Source: Megalonaias nervosa (Eukaryota; Mollusca; Bivalvia; Unionida; Unionidae). Taken from it: a stretch of DNA of 64,000 nucleotides. The notes beneath the pieces were generated by a model, which saw only the letters and a list, made by a program, of their open reading frames with translations, was not told where the DNA came from and ran no database searches. The stretch lies in contig JAECUM010009294.1 of NCBI GenBank assembly GCA_016617855.1, positions 1-64,000 of the forward strand, in the 5' to 3' direction. Positions 22,619 through 37,218 of the stretch are shown piece by piece (the first letter of the stretch is position 1; the number at the start of each line of letters is the position of its first letter). The translations under genes and the position numbers were made by a program.

Positions 22619-22835
22619 TACCATATATAGTCACTTATAAGTAGATTCAAATTGCAAACAACAAAGATCCTCTTCTGCTGTAGCATAATGCACCTGCAGA
22701 TTAGGGAAGTTATTTGTTCTACTGATTACTCCCAACAAACTGCACATACCCAGATCTGCTGGTGCATTATGCAACAGCAGATATGGGTCCGTGCAGTCTG
22801 CAGCTGGACTCATCTTATAAGGAGTAAATATGGTA
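22619..22835. repeat. 215-bp TIR repeat, copy 2
   Basis: Ends TACCATATATAGTCACTTAT and CTTATAAGGAGTAAATATGGTA are inverted. The inner motifs AGATCTGCTGGTGCATTATG and GGGTCCGTGCAGTCTGCAG match the other copies. Confidence 0.8.
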
Positions 22836-24479
22836 ACTGATATGATGACCTTAAATAAGTAATATAACTGATGTCATTAATGTAACCTCATAATAACTGG
22901 GTCTGCTTGTAATTAACAATTATTAAAAGTGACATTAAACTGCATGGGCTAAAAACAGATTTTTTAACCAAAAGTATGCATTTTGAGCTCAAGCTCGAGT
23001 TATATTTCCAAATAAATCTGAACATGACGGAATATAAAAGGCACCAAATATAAAAGGAAAGTACAAAATATTGACATTGATGTTAATCTTGGGTGTGCAC
23101 TGCTGTACTGTGGATATATGAACATGCACATGGACTCCAAAGTAATCATCATGCTAAGATTCTATTACATCGGGCTTAACAAAAATCAATTACCAAATAT
23201 TCGACTTCTACTGGGAACTTGTGCAATAAAAAGGAAGTATTCAGCAAATGAACCTTTAATTTATAATCTATGTAAACCAGGAGGTATTGAACTATTTCCT
23301 CTAAGTAGTTGTAATTTCTTAAGGGGATAGATGAGAATACTGAGGTCATCCAAAACTCAAGGAGGACAGAAAAAATGAAGAAAAGATTATAAGTAAGAGA
23401 AAAAAATTTTGCTTCTATCATGCATCTTTAAATTAGGACATTCTCCTTCCACCAAAACTGGCTATAGTAAAGTGAATTTACTCCACCTGTAGAAACTAAA
23501 TTAAAGGGCAATAAAATCCCTTTTCAAATGGATTCTGACAACCTGTTTTCTAATCTGTGTATGTGGCATGCACACCAATTATACTACAAATCACTAACAT
23601 CAATTGTGTTTCTAGCATTATAAATAGCTACAATATTCCCTGCCATTTTGTCACATTGACTATAATTATCTATTTCAAAGTATTTCTACATAACATGAAC
23701 ACAGAGCTGGAAAGCTCATTACAAAGTAATTAAACATCTTTTCATAAATGTAGAGCTAAAGCTTGTGTCAGTCTGAAGGCAAATGGAATGAAAAAGTTTT
23801 GTAACCAAGCAAAGGAGTACTTTTAGGGACAAATATAATTATCCTTCCAGCTTAAACAGACTATGAACACATACTGATGCAGAAATATATAAATGTCAAA
23901 TGTATCCTTCACCAGATTTTAAGTCAAAGCAGATCTAGAACTAAATCAAAACACAATTAACATTCATAAATACATAACACATTTATTCCTACAATATAGC
24001 CCCCTCCCCCCCCATTTACCTTGGGCTTGTAGACTACCTTCAGTAACCAATTTGGTTTTATATTTATAATTGCTTTTTGAATGTTAGTCGTTTCCACATT
24101 GATGAGTCACCAGACTACATCTTTAAGGTACCAACTGTAAGTCAATCATTATTTTCAAATTTCAATGAATCTTTTATTGATCTCAAGATGGGCTTTATGT
24201 GAATCATTAATGATACCAGGAGTGCTAAGTATATCATACTGTGAGGCTGCAAGGTTCACTGAAAGTTTGACATCAAGGTAATTCTCATTATAAAATGCAT
24301 ACAATTTCAATATCTTTCATCCCATTTTCATAAAGTTTTCATTATCAACCAAAAATTTATCTCTAAAAATGGATTAAACTGTCAGACCAAAAATCTGATT
24401 TTAAAAAAATGCAATGCTAATAAGCAGGTAGAGTTATTTTGTGGATTTGTCAATGAAATGGCACCATTAACATTAGTTT

Positions 24480-24682
24480 ACTCCATGTACTCACTCATAA
24501 GTCAAATGAAACTACAAACAACAAAGAGCCTGATCTGCTGTAGCATGATGCGCCTGCAGAACAGAGCCTGTGTTGTTTGTTCTACTGATTACTCCTAACA
24601 AACTAACTGCAAAGATCAAGATCTCCCAGGCACATTATGCGACAGAAGATCTGGGTCTGCAGATGGATAAGCAAGTATACGT
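24480..24682. repeat. 215-bp TIR repeat, copy 3
   Basis: ACTCACTCATAAGTCAAATG on the left and GATAAGCAAGTATACG on the right, with the inner phrases TTGTTCTACTGATTACTCC and CAGGCACATTATGCGACAG. Confidence 0.75.
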
Positions 24683-24689
24683 GCCATAT

Positions 24690-27600
24690 CTGGATTCACT
24701 CTACACAATACAATTTTAACATCATGTACCTTGGAAAGTTAATGAAACTTGAAATATTTGTCAATGTGACCTGTTTTTAGCATGGTGAAGCTTATTCAAA
24801 ATATAGGATATAGACGCAGTTGCAAATTGACATGTTACAATGGCACAGAAACAGACTTATTTGTAAATGTTAGCTATTATATCTACAGGAGTCATAAAAT
24901 CTTATCAGCTTTGTAGCACATGCAAATTAACAGTAGTATATGCTACTGTCTATGAAAAGGAATAAGGTGTAAAGTACTTGTAAAAGATTTCTTTCACAGA
25001 AACACATTCTATGAAGAGGCTAAAATGTTAAAATTGGAACCCTGATATAATATTTTTAGAATGCAAACCCATATTTCTTGACCCCCTAATAATTACAAAT
25101 GTTTCAGACAGTATATCACTCACCTAGGCTGCAATGCACAACTGAGAGACAAGCAATAATGGTTACTTACTGGATTTGCAAAAGGGGAATTTGCTAAAAC
25201 TGATCATTTTAATAAAAAAAAAAAAATATGGAGAATTACTCTTCCACACCAGGAGAAGAAAAATCCACTGCTAGGTAGTCTTGGTCAACTTGAAAGTAAA
25301 GCCGAGCAGCCAGTTTGACTCAAAAGTTAAAGCCCTGCCATACAAGCAACTTTCGGTAGCAATGGTTCAAAATATTTGCCATTATGTTAAATTAATAAAA
25401 TGGTCTCTCTGCATGAAATGACAGACAAAAAACATAGTTTGGCAATGAAGTTTACACACTTGCAATAACTCCAATGCTGAATTATGAATAACTGAAGAGT
25501 TATGTTGGAATTTTGAAACTTCTTTTACCAATTTTAATCAAACAACATTTTGCTGTGCAACTAGATTTATCAGTACAGTTATCCAGTGGGCAAACATGCT
25601 TTTTGAGGACATCTCAATTCCTGCTTACTATATCTACAAATGATATAGGCAGTCTTTTAAAGAGGAGACCACTATGGCAAATTTGACTGTAAAACAAAGA
25701 ATATACCTTATTTATCCAATGATAAACCATCTCCAACATTTTAATTATACCATATGAAATCCTTATCTGACGATAAGCCAACTTTTCATCACATTCACAA
25801 GACAGTTCATTAGAAAATATGGTAAATCTGTAAAATTGTAGAACTGCATAAATCACCTCTAAATTAAATGAATCACCTGTTAAAATTGCCATGAACATAA
25901 TTAAACCTGTAACATTACGAACCTCATCAAATTTCAATTTGATCATGTAAATGCATGGTGTCTAGATCAACTGCCTTAATCAAGCACTTGTAATATTTTG
26001 CAATTGAGAAATGTGACACTTTAGTGTTCAAAGCAGTTTACTAACTGCACCTGGCACAATGATGGATACACACTATTCTGAGGTAATGTTTCTGCTGTTT
26101 CATGCAGTTCTAATGCATATGACATTATGTCATTGTCAGAACACTCGACTGCTGCTGTGCCAAAAATGAAAATAAACAACTGTGAGTTTTATTTTTATTC
26201 ATTAAGACTTTGTTTATCACACAAACCTTTCCTGAACCAAAGTATTCCTTGATCATACAGATTTGTTCATTCCAAGCATTCTCATGACACCTGATGAATT
26301 CCAACAATCAATAGTCTAATGGACAATTAATTTAATTTCAATCTACATACAGTAAGTAAATCTTTTGAACACCAACAGGAAACCATGTTCAGTTACCCTT
26401 TTGATTCACCAATAAAATACAGCTTTCATATTCTTAAAGTGAAAAGCATCATTCAGAACATATTGTTACTAACAAGAACACTCCATAACACAAAATACAA
26501 TGCTTTCAAATATTCTACAAGCTTCTAAAAATAAACTGGACTGGAAATGTCACTAGAACGTGAACTTTAAAGTTACTGGTGCATGTCAGAGATCTTGCTA
26601 TTGATTGGAGTGACTGCATAGACAAAGTACTCAGACTAGTCTAAGGTATTTGCCCAGTAATGTTGGGGTGGGAGGTCTATCCAAAATATGGAATTTACCA
26701 GGACCAAACAATAGCAACATAGGATAGTTGCTTTACATTGGGGCTATGATAGATATTAAGTAACCCTGTTTCACACCCTAACTGCCTGAAATTGATTAGC
26801 AGAATATTTATCTTCACAGACATAACATATGAAAATACAGTTGTTGCTTTAGTAACCCAACATATAGGATGATTAACCCATATATATGAACAGGCTGTAA
26901 TTTGCAATGCAGCACTGTTTAGTCACATGATTGCCAAAATCTAGGGAAAATGTAGACCATGAAATTTTGAATCATATGACTAAGCAATATGAGAAATGGT
27001 CAAGCACAAAGTACAGTTTGTAATAGTCGTAATTTTAGTTCAAGTGTCAGCTTAGTAAAGAAATATATTTTCAATTTTTATATGTGTGAAGGTAAATTAT
27101 TTTTTTATCAATTCAGACAGGCTGGGTTTGAAAGAAAGTTGCTTACTGTAATTATGCTAGTCACTATAAAATTAATACCTTATTCTGCTACCATTAGTTT
27201 CAAGAATTCCATGGATTTAATCAGGAATGCATTCTAACCTCCCACTCCAAAATAACTGTCCAAATGTATCAAGCACAGGGTGTTAGAGGGAACATGGACT
27301 ATTACAATAAGACATATAAATTACAGGCAGCTAAAAATATAATGATTGATTGCAATTAACCAATTCATTCTTTACTGGATTCAACTAACTAAACTTAAAC
27401 TCTGTATGCAAACAGAAAGTATAAATAATGAAATATGACTGGGGGGGGGGGGAATTATTACAGTTAAAGACAATGTATCAAATTTTATGAGTCTGAATTA
27501 AATTTGTCTGAAAAGGTAGACAAATTTGTAACCTAGCCTGTCATGAACCAGTTTCCCATCCAGATATGATCTTTGTAATCAATGTGATTTTGCTTATCCA

Positions 27601-27980
27601 CTAAAGGAATTTTATGGTGTGGAACCAACAGATGCAAAACATAATTTATATTTAGCCTACTATGAAAAACAGCTGAACATTTTGTTTCATGAAAAAGGCT
27701 AGAAGTCATCTTGCACTTCATGTAATTTAATGAACAAAAACTAATATCATTGGTACAAACTCAACAGTCTCTAAAAACCAATGAATTAAAGAAAATCAAC
27801 TGACATTTCTTTAAAAAAAAAAATTCTTCAATGGCCAAGACAAAAAAAAATCTTAAGCAAATTTGAAATCAAACAATTTGAAAAAGACATTTATACTGTT
27901 AGAAAAAATGTTTCCTTGCCTTCAATCAAAAGGAAATCTATACTTGGGTTTCTTTTCCTTAATGAAATCCTTCTCTTTTA
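24690..27980. other. No gene recognised
   Basis: AT-rich sequence without recognisable repeats beyond homopolymer runs. The 110-codon - strand frame at 25614-25946 is free of motifs and flanked by no clear splice sites. Confidence 0.5.
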
Positions 27981-27982
27981 AA

Positions 27983-28155
27983 AAAAATTACATGTGTTCC
28001 AGAGAACAGTAATGTCTCACTGTTTCCCAAGTTATGGACAATAACGTGTTCCAGAGAAAAGTAATGTCTCAATGTTTTCCAAGTTAATGGACAACAGATT
28101 ACATGTGTTCTAGAGAACAGTAATGTCTCACTGTTTTCCAAGTTATGGACTTGTG
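27983..28155. repeat. Tandem repeat, about 56 bp x 3
   Basis: GTGTTCCAGAGAACAGTAAT and TTTTCCAAGTTATGGACAA recur three times with small changes. The long - strand frame at 27959-28372 is produced by this repetition. Confidence 0.8.
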
Positions 28156-29471
28156 CAAAACTTAAACATTGGCTTGCACAAAACTTGAACACTGAGTTGA
28201 TGCCTGCACCAACATCATGATCACTATGCCTCGCATCTTCTTTGAAAAAGATGAAACAATAAAACATGTTGGTGCTTTTAATGAAATTCAGTTGTAACAA
28301 AGAAATTTCACTGGTCCCAAAATGGGATTCCACTTTATTTGTAAACAGTAAATTGATAGTCATGTAAAACAAACAAATTTAAAGATCTAGATGTAATGAT
28401 ACTCACAGTAATTATCACAATTAGTTTCAAATATTTTCTGCAAAGAAAAATGAAAATTAGGGATATTCCAGTTTGATTTATCTTGGGGAGAGAATGCACT
28501 TTTAATCTGTAGAGGGTGAGATGTAACTTTTTTGTATTCTTGTTCTTTTTTATTATAGACATCCATCCCATCTGAAGCAGATTTAAATGGACTTTTCTTT
28601 ACATGTCTATCAATTCACTAAATTGAGAAATGCTACATATAAGATAGTAAAACATTTGGTAAAACTAAAAGTGGTGTGTGTGTGTGTGTGTTATGGATCA
28701 GTGGTCTTTATATATAGGTAAGAGTCAGTAAATAGGATTTTACAAAAATGATGAAGCATGCATAGATAAAAAGATCAACAGACTGGAAGAAAGAAAGAAA
28801 AAATAGTTCAGAATAATCAAAAAGGAGAAATCAGATATGAGTTCATAAAATATGTTTGCCCCCACTGCAGACCAAAAAGTCTAAGCCATAAAGTTTACAA
28901 AATGTAGAAAATGTGAAAAATTGCTGTAATGGCAAGAAAATCATATGGAGTCATCTGTATATTAATACAAATATGCCCATCAAATTTCATATGTCTCCTT
29001 TAAGTGGTTAACCATGCAAATAAGGTTCTCTACAAAATGTTCCAGTCAAAAATGTGTACTAATTGCTCCATTGGCCTGAAATTCGAGTCAGTTTGCATAT
29101 GAGTACAAATATGCAAGTACAATTTACATACAAGTATAAATATTGAAGTATAGTTTGTTTGTTATGAATGGGGTTTTGCATATTCTTGCTAATAAGGATT
29201 GATGGACAGATGAACATATGAACATATGACTAAATCAAGATGTCTTCTGCAATCAGTGAATACATACAAAATAATATTTAAAAAATTTGTTAAACCAGCA
29301 GGTGGAAGTTCTGATATTAATTTCTTATCCTATCAATGGACAAAATTTAAAACCTTTAGGAATTCCATTTATTTAGTTACAAAAACGGCTATGGTGTGCA
29401 TAAAATAACTTCTTGTTTTAAAAAAGCAAAAGCAGACTCAGTCCACAAGAAACATTTGTAAATTGTAACAG

Positions 29472-29543
29472 AGTGGATGTATGAATTCATTTCCCTGTCA
29501 GAGAGGCTTGAAACAGATGAAGACATTAAGCCCGTATTATGAG
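29472..29543 (+). CDS. Possible small exon
   Basis: An AACAG acceptor, or the better pyrimidine-rich TTCATTTCCCTGTCAG inside, leads in the same frame to a strong GAG/GTGAGT donor. The open peptide ends QRGLKQMKTLSPYYE. Splice signals are good, but the exon is short and no neighbours were found. Confidence 0.22.
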
Positions 29544-29890
29544 GTGAGTTTTGAGTATATCTCATATGACTAGATGGCAGACAGTTTTCTATGTCAGACA
29601 GAAATCTTGACATTCTGTTGTGGATGCACTACACTACGATTTATTCTTTTGGACCTGAAAAAAAAAAGTGAAAAAAGTATTATAAAAGCTGTTTTGGATT
29701 ACAGAAAGTGCATACCATTTAAACAAAGTGTTTCTAAGCAAAGAAAAATTGCTAGAATATATTTAATACTTTTTAAGACTATGCAATTAAATTGTTAAAA
29801 GAAAATAAATCCTCCACTAAAACAGGATTTTAAAAATAACTTGTGTAGAAATCTTTATTACAATGTATGCTGTTTAGCACATACAGACAT

Positions 29891-30132
29891 TTGTTGTTGT
29901 TATAGGGTTTAACGCCATTTTTCAACACAAGATAGGCTATACATGGTGGTCAGTATAAACGGTGGAGGAAGAATCCAGGAAAACCCCGAAAAGAACTACC
30001 GACCCACGAGAAGCTACTGGCAAGCTTTCTCACATACCCACATTGGCTAAGCTCGAGACTAAAACCCATGCAGAAAGAGGTGAGATGACAGTGATCCGTA
30101 ATGGTGAGCACTTTAGACCACTCTGGGCCCCC
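29891..30132 (-). repeat. SINE, nearly full copy (family 1)
   Basis: The - strand copy runs from a tRNA-like head at the right to a short AAC-rich tail at the left. The flanks CACATACAGACAT (29878-29890) and CACATACATACAT (30133-30145) look like a target duplication; the right one has grown into an ACAT microsatellite. Confidence 0.85.
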
Positions 30133-31129
30133 CACATACATACATACATACATACATATACACATACAATACTGCAATTTGACCTGGAACCTCTTTATTC
30201 ATACTAAATCTTGAATATTAATAAATAAGAGAAATTATTGCATTATTGACAGTAACACCGCTGCAATCAGTGATGGTTAAAAACAAAGATGATTCCCCTC
30301 TACCCCCACCCCCAATTCAAAGTTTTGTGAATTTCCACTCAACAGTTTAGGAGATGGTAATGAATGGACAGATGGAGAGCATCGCAATATCTCCTACCAA
30401 AGCGTGGAGATAAGAATATGTTATTGCTATCAACATAAGAAACAAATCAGAAATTGAATAGATGACAATACATGTATAATAATTGACTCATCATAATCAT
30501 CAATCTTAAAAGAGTAATGACATTAATGTATTGTCAATTGTATCATGAATGATGAATGACTTCAAAGTAACTGATGACATTGTATATAATTATAAGATTT
30601 ATGGTTATAATAAAAGCTAATATAGCTATAAATGACAAACAATACCAGTCAAGCACAGTTACCTGGTAGTCCGTTTCATAAACTACTAAATAATTTCATT
30701 AACGATGTCAAAGTAGTATTCATTAACGATGTCAAAGCAGTAGAATTTACTTATCACAAAAAAATGCTGATACAAAGGCAATAAATGAGTGGAATTATTT
30801 ACAAGAAAAGCATGAGATATAAAGATCTGCTAGAAATGTTAACCAAGCTTGCCTAACTTAATCTCTGCTACACTAATGATACTTTAGTATTACACTGCAA
30901 GCATAGTTAGTGCACCGACATTCAGTACAGGTCTTGTTAAATTCAATTTGAGTATGAAAATAGTGTGCAAACACAAGTCCTTCACAGGGATTGATGCTCT
31001 ACTGAGCAAAAAAAAAACCCCACGAATTTCCAGGAATTCAAGAGTAGACCATTTCTTCCTTTTAACTGCTAAGTGTTGAAACCTATCCTGATATTCTTCA
31101 GCGATAACATGTCGTTCAAATTAGCTGCT

Positions 31130-32420
31130 GTGGTGGGCATACTGAATGTCAGCTTGGCACCATATTCATTTACAACCATGTAAATACTATTAGAAGTCTT
31201 TTGGTGAAAACTGCACGTCATAATGGAGTACTGATAACATGATCTTCAAGGTAACAGGAATGGCTGCTGATAGATACAATTGGCACCCTTTTCATTAAGA
31301 CCAACTAGCTATCATAAGAGGTCTCTTGGTGAAAACCCCATGTTGATATGGCCATCCATTTGGTAGAAGCAGACATAACAGTATTTTCAAGATGACCATC
31401 ACAGTAACCATATTGTTAGAATCATTTTCATTGAAGACCAACGAAACATCATAAAAACTCTTTTGGTGAAAATCCCATATCAAAATGGCTTTCCAGTTCT
31501 GAGAAGCAGTGAAAACAAGATTTTCATGATGGACAACTTGGTGGCCATTTTGGATGTCAGATAAGCACCATTTTAATTTAGGATCAACAAGACATCATAC
31601 AAAGTCTTCAAGTGAAAAACCTCATGTTAATATGACTTTCCATTTTGGGGGAGTGGTGACAAGATTTTCAAGACAGCTGTCATGGCTTCCATAAAGGATG
31701 TCAGACTGACACCATTTCCATTTAGGACCAACAATAAATCATAAATCTTTTGCTGAAAGCATAATGATGATATAACCAGCCATCTTCAACAAGTAGTGAT
31801 AACAAGATTTTTAAGATGGCTATTGCGGTGGCTATATTTGAGGTATGATTGGCACCATTTTCATTTAGGAATGAGCTCAACTATATGTCATGTGACATAT
31901 TTCAGTGTAAGCCTTTCGATGATATGATCATTCATTTTGGAAAAGTAGTGATATGATGATTTTTAAGCTGGCCTCTGTGGTGGTCATACCAGATGTCTGA
32001 GTGGCACCATTTTCATTAGGATCAACCAGACATTGTAAGAAGTCTTTTAGTAACCATGTTGATACCACTATAAATTCTGCAGAAGTACATGTAGCATCAA
32101 AAAGAATTTTGAAATGGCCACTGTGGTGACCACCCTGGATGTGCAAGTAGCACCATTTTCATCTAGAAATGAGTAGACATTATAAGAAGTTTTGTAGTGA
32201 AAACATCGTGTAAAAATGACTTTTCATTCAGGAAGAGTGGCATAAACAAGATTTTTCACGATGACTGCTGTGGTTGCTATACAGGACATCAGATCAGCAT
32301 CATTTTTATTTCTGACCAACCAGACATCATAAGAAGTCTTTTAGTGAAAACCCCATGCTGATATGACCATCTATTCTTGAAGAGTATTGATAATAGCATT
32401 TTCAAGATTGCTCTTGTGGA
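31130..32420. repeat. Degenerate tandem array, period about 145 bp, nine units
   Basis: The phrase GGCACCATTTTCATTTAGGA recurs near 31156, 31281, 31418, 31563, 31707, 31850, 32001, 32150 and 32296, each time followed by a form of AGAAGTCTTTTGGTGAAAAC and AAGATTTTCAAGATGGCCAT. Spacing is 125-151 bases. The array ends in GATGATGGATGGACAATCGA. Related units are at 41.8, 52.4 and 61.9 kb. Confidence 0.85.
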
Positions 32421-32949
32421 CGACAGATGATGGATGGACAATCGACAACAGTCTATCCCATAATCTCTCCAGGTCTATGACTAGTTGAGCTAAAAAGAAC
32501 ATTAAGAAATTGTTTAGTTTTTTTTTCTTTTCTTCTACTTCAGTAACAGTGGCCATATAAGATGGTGGATCAGTATTAACTATATGCATCATAAATGCCT
32601 TCATTTCAGGATGCTTTTTTTTTTGCAAATTTAGTGAAATTGTGTTTTGCAAATAAGACACTTAGATGTTTCTTTCATTGTAATGCTGGCCATATCAGAT
32701 GGCTGACCTGCAAGATTTGTCCAAATTTGAAAGGATTTCAAGCTGTGAAGATTTCTGTCATATGTGTTTTAATTGTTTTAAGCAGTTTTTTAAGAATAAA
32801 GTTTTGATTTGCATAAGTGTTAAGTTTCTTAAAAATATTTTTAATAACTATGTCAAATTAGGTGATGGATCAGCATCATAAGTGAAAAATTCAAAGGCCT
32901 TCATGCCAGGAAGCTTTCTGTAGAATTTTGTCTAATTCTGCTGAGTAGT

Positions 32950-33250
32950 TTTGAGAAGTCATTTTACTCTTTCTTGCAGTGGCCATACTGGATGATCAAT
33001 TGGCATCATTAGTACAAACCTGAAAGGTCTTCATGCCAAAGAGGTTTTTCTATTAAATTTTGTCTAAGCATTGGGGGGGGGGGGGGTCTTTCCATGTAAG
33101 TTGTTTATAAAAGTTTTTTTTTATAATTATTTTTTGCAATGGCAGCCATATTAGACAGCAGCTTAGTATCACTTCTAAAAGCCTGGAAGGGCCTGCTTCC
33201 AGAATACTTCCTTTGATATTTGGTTCAAAGCTAGCCCAGCAGTTCTATAG
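32950..33250. repeat. Diverged repeat units
   Basis: Phrases TTTCTTGCAGTGGCCATACT, TGCAATGGCAGCCATATT and CCTGAAAGGTCTTCATGCC recur about every 170 bases from 32590 to 33250, a looser version of the neighbouring array. Confidence 0.45.
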
Positions 33251-34532
33251 CATTTAAAAAATAGCAAATGTTGATGGAAACAGTACAAACAATATGTGAA
33301 AGATGATCCAAAATGGCCTCGTGAGCTACAAATGATTTCAGACAAGATAATTTAAATAGAAAATTCCTAGATCGAGAGAACTGAACAATATATCAAAGTT
33401 GAGGAAAAATTACTAATAGGTATTATGTAAGTGTGATTTCTTGATTCTGGAGCATTACAACATGGAAAAAATAAAACTTTTGAATCATAAAAACATGTTT
33501 AGACTTCAATCTTTAAGTTGGTGGGAATGTAAAATATCAACCATACAAGCTTTCCAGGTAGTAACAGCAGTAACTAGCAATGGGAATATGATAAAATTTC
33601 ATGATCTTCAGTTTCTGTAAACCAACCAAATATCAGATGTTAATTGATCAAAATTCAATCATTAATCAATTAATTAGCAACATGCTGTCCAGCCAAAAAG
33701 GGACTATTTTTGACATCGCCTGCAGTCCAAAACTGGGAAAATGGCACAGAACTAAATTTTGACCAAAAATTATCACAGACATAAAATCAATTAATTGATA
33801 AACCTAACTGACAAATTAGAACAGTGGTTATACTAAAATTAGTATTGCTGATGTCACTCATAATATAGCTCAAGTTAAAGTCAATGTAACACATCAAGGA
33901 TTTACAAATGAAGTCAATTTTCATAAATAATAGAAAACATTTTTTTAGGTTTGTGTTTTACAGGTAGTGAATGAGATCTCTGATTTTATGGGACTGATGT
34001 TACAAATCCTAGAAATGAAAATAAAATGAAAATATTAAAATATTATATTCAATGTAGTTATTGGGAATGGGATGCTGAACAAACACACTGCCAAGTACTG
34101 ATATATATATATATATATGCAATGAAAAACAAGACGGGAACATAAAGCTCTAATATGGGAAAGGATTATGTCACATAAAAGCACTAGTATGTAACAAATG
34201 ATGTTCTCAAAACGAAATGTACAATATCGGTCAATGATGGGAGCATAAGCAGAAAAAGAAGAAATTTATCCTATGACTGAAATTATATACAAACAACATA
34301 GTCAAATAAAATGTATTACACACATGCCTATCAAATGCTGTATTTAAACCATCTCTGGGAAACAGAAGTGGAAAGGAACACTGAAATGCTGAACTGTCCT
34401 TTACAATTAAGGCAGGAACATTTTCATGAAAAGATTATTCATGCTAGCATTCAGTGGGATGATTTAGGAAGTGGACATGACAAAGAATTGCTCTCTAGCA
34501 AGCCAGAACTAAATTCATGGATGATATGACAT

Positions 34533-34533
<1 letters not shown>

Positions 34534-34577
<44 letters not shown>
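34534..34577. repeat. (GA)n microsatellite
   Basis: About 22 GA units followed by an A-rich run. Confidence 0.95.
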
Positions 34578-34582
<5 letters not shown>

Positions 34583-34857
34583 AAAGAGCTATACCTTGGG
34601 TGAAGCCAGGTGTCATTTGCTCTCCTGACACCATGTCCCTCAAAATTTGCAACCTCCCCATATTAAATTATTATAATGGGACAAAGGTAATGAAAATGTC
34701 CCCAGACTGTTTAGTCTTGGTATAAGAATGGAGAGAAATGTAACAAATTCTGCGAATATAATGTAAATCTAATGTAATCCTTTGAAAATCTAATGTACTC
34801 CTTATAAAATGGGCACCTGTATATAGAATGGATCTTTCAGGTCTGGTGGTAAACTTT

Positions 34858-35070
34858 TACCATAAATATCCATTTATAAGCTGAATCCAACTGCAAATAA
34901 CATATTCTCTGATGTGTTGTCATATAATCAGCAGGCAGATCAGCATTTATATTATTTATTCTAATGATTACTCCTAACTGCAATGACCCAGATCTGCCAG
35001 CGCACTGTGCAATGACAGATCTGGGTCTGTGCAGTTTGCAGTTGGACTCGACTTATAAGTGAGTACGGTA
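34858..35070. repeat. 215-bp TIR repeat, copy 4
   Basis: The right end ACTCGACTTATAAGTGAGTA is the best preserved of the set. The left end TACCATAAATATCCATTTAT is diverged. Inner motifs CCAGATCTGCCAGCGCA and GACAGATCTGGGTCTGTGCA are present. Confidence 0.8.
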
Positions 35071-35399
35071 TATATAATTACTCTTTCGTGATTTTCCACC
35101 ATTACAGAGATGCAACATTTAAAATGCCTGATGTGGCAAGTAATGATAAACTCAAAACATTGATGATAAAGTTTCTATTCTGAAAAGCTTATACTTCAAT
35201 TCAGTTTCTTCTCAGTCTGCTGTATTCTCCTATCTGTTTAAAATGATTTCGCCAATTTAACTGTTAAACAAAACAACTTGGAGTTAGATAACTGAACAAA
35301 ATGATAAATGTGACAACCAGAGCAATTAGTTATGGGTGCATTGCAAAGGTCCATGCTAACTACAATTTGCTAACCTGAGACTCAAACAGAGAAACTTGT

Positions 35400-36970
35400 G
35401 GAAATGACCAAATTTAGGTGAAGGGACAATTAGGGGACACAACTCCTTTAAGTTTATGCTGCAGAAACCAAGGGAGTTTGGAAGATCAGGGGCAATAACT
35501 CAAGATGATAATGTGGAATGTTGGAAATGTAACTCATTCAGGGTCTCCTCAGTATAAAGTTGCATGTCAACCAATGGTAGCATAATCTGAGGGACAAGCA
35601 AATATGTGGCATATCTACTGTAAATGATGTTGTGATATGTTGGAAATCAACTTAATTCAAGGTCTCATTAACATAAAGCAACATACCAAATTTAGCAAAA
35701 CAGCAACAAGCCTTGGTAAAGTTATGCTGTGGAAACAAAAATCATCAAGTGTGGCAACCAGGCAGCACAATTTCCTGTATATAATGTTATGCATTGCTTG
35801 AAATTAAACTAATTAACGGTCTTGTCAATATAAAGCCCATACTACATTTGGCTGAAAATTAACAATCCTTGGTAAAGTTATGTTCCATAAGTCAGCAGGA
35901 CTGAAAATCTGGGGGTATAACTCCATATCAAATATGCTGAAATCCAACAAACCTTGGTAAAGTAATGCTGTGAAAACCCAAGTGAAAGGATGGACAATCA
36001 GTTGGGCAATCAGGGAGCATAACTCCTGTAAATGATGCTACTGAATGCTCGAATTCTAACTCCAACAAGGTCTTATCACTATAAAGATCAAAACCAAATT
36101 TTATTGAAAATCAACAAACAATGGTAAATATATGCTGCAGAAGCCAAAGTTAGCAGGGGCACAAGTTGTATAAATGATACTGTGAAATACTAAAATTGAA
36201 ATCAATTAAGGTGCCATCTCTATAAAACTGCATACCAAACTTGGCTGAAATCCAGCAAATGCTAGCAAAGATATGCTACAGAAACCAAAGACAGGTGGCT
36301 GGGCAATCATATAACATAATGTCATGGAATGTTATGATTCAAATTAATTTAAGGTCTAATCAATACTGATCTGCATACCAAATTAGCAGACCTGCCAACC
36401 CTAACAAAACCATCTCAGAAAGGCAGTTCATTTTTTTTCCTCTTAAATCTGACCAGTTTTCAGTAAAGTATAACAAAATATAATTTACTGCTATTGTAAA
36501 GTTGGAAAACATGTATTTAAAAAATTTGGTATAAGAAACTGATGCAGCGATGGTAAGCATTATTTTCGACTGAAAAATAACTAAATTTAATATGAAACCT
36601 GGATCCAAATCAAACATGAATGGGCCAATTATCCCTATTTCACCACAACAGTTCTATCTGATTCCCTAAGTCAGTATTTTAAGGGTCATTTTCATAAGAC
36701 TTATGGCAAAATCAAAAGGGTTGGCAGGCCTGAATTTGACTACAGTTCAACAATCATTGGGAAAGTTAAAATGCTAGTAACAGGAGGCTGGAAACAAATT
36801 CTTATAAATAATGATAGAGGAGGCTGGAATCAAATTCTTCTGAGGTCTCATCAAAACATTCATACAACATTTGGTTAAAATGCAATGATTCCCAGTAAAG
36901 TTTTCTTGTGGAACCTAACTGCTGATAGATGGATGGACAGACAAACAGCCAGCAGGACAATGTGATCACT
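35400..36970. repeat. Degenerate tandem array, period about 140-160 bp
   Basis: Phrases AAGGTCTCATTAACATAAAG, CATACCAAATTTAGC and CTTGGTAAAGTTATGCTGTG recur about eight times. The array ends with ATGGATGGACAGACA and GTGATCACTATAGGGTTCC, an end phrase that is common after such arrays in molluscan genomes. Confidence 0.75.
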
Positions 36971-37218
36971 ATAGGGTTCCACTGAGATTGGCAAGCAAGT
37001 CCCTAAGAAGAACTGGGGTGAAATAAATGCAACAAGCTCCAACTCGGGCACTACATTTTAACAACATATTGACTCAAGTAATATTACTCTACTGTTTTAC
37101 CTTCAGAACTATATGCTTAGTTTTACCTCAAGCTTACCACAATATGTAATATGCATCTTTATACATGTAATCTCTTTTTTAAATTTAATATGTACATTTT
37201 TTTGTTCTAAGAATATCT

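Noticed and set aside
25614..25946. 110-codon - frame
   Set aside because: No motif or splice context; composition follows local AT bias.
27959..28372. 137-codon - frame
   Set aside because: Its length comes from a 56-bp tandem repeat that lacks stops in this frame.
34311..34529. 72-codon + frame with protein-like composition
   Set aside because: No convincing splice site or family; it stands alone in repeat-rich sequence.
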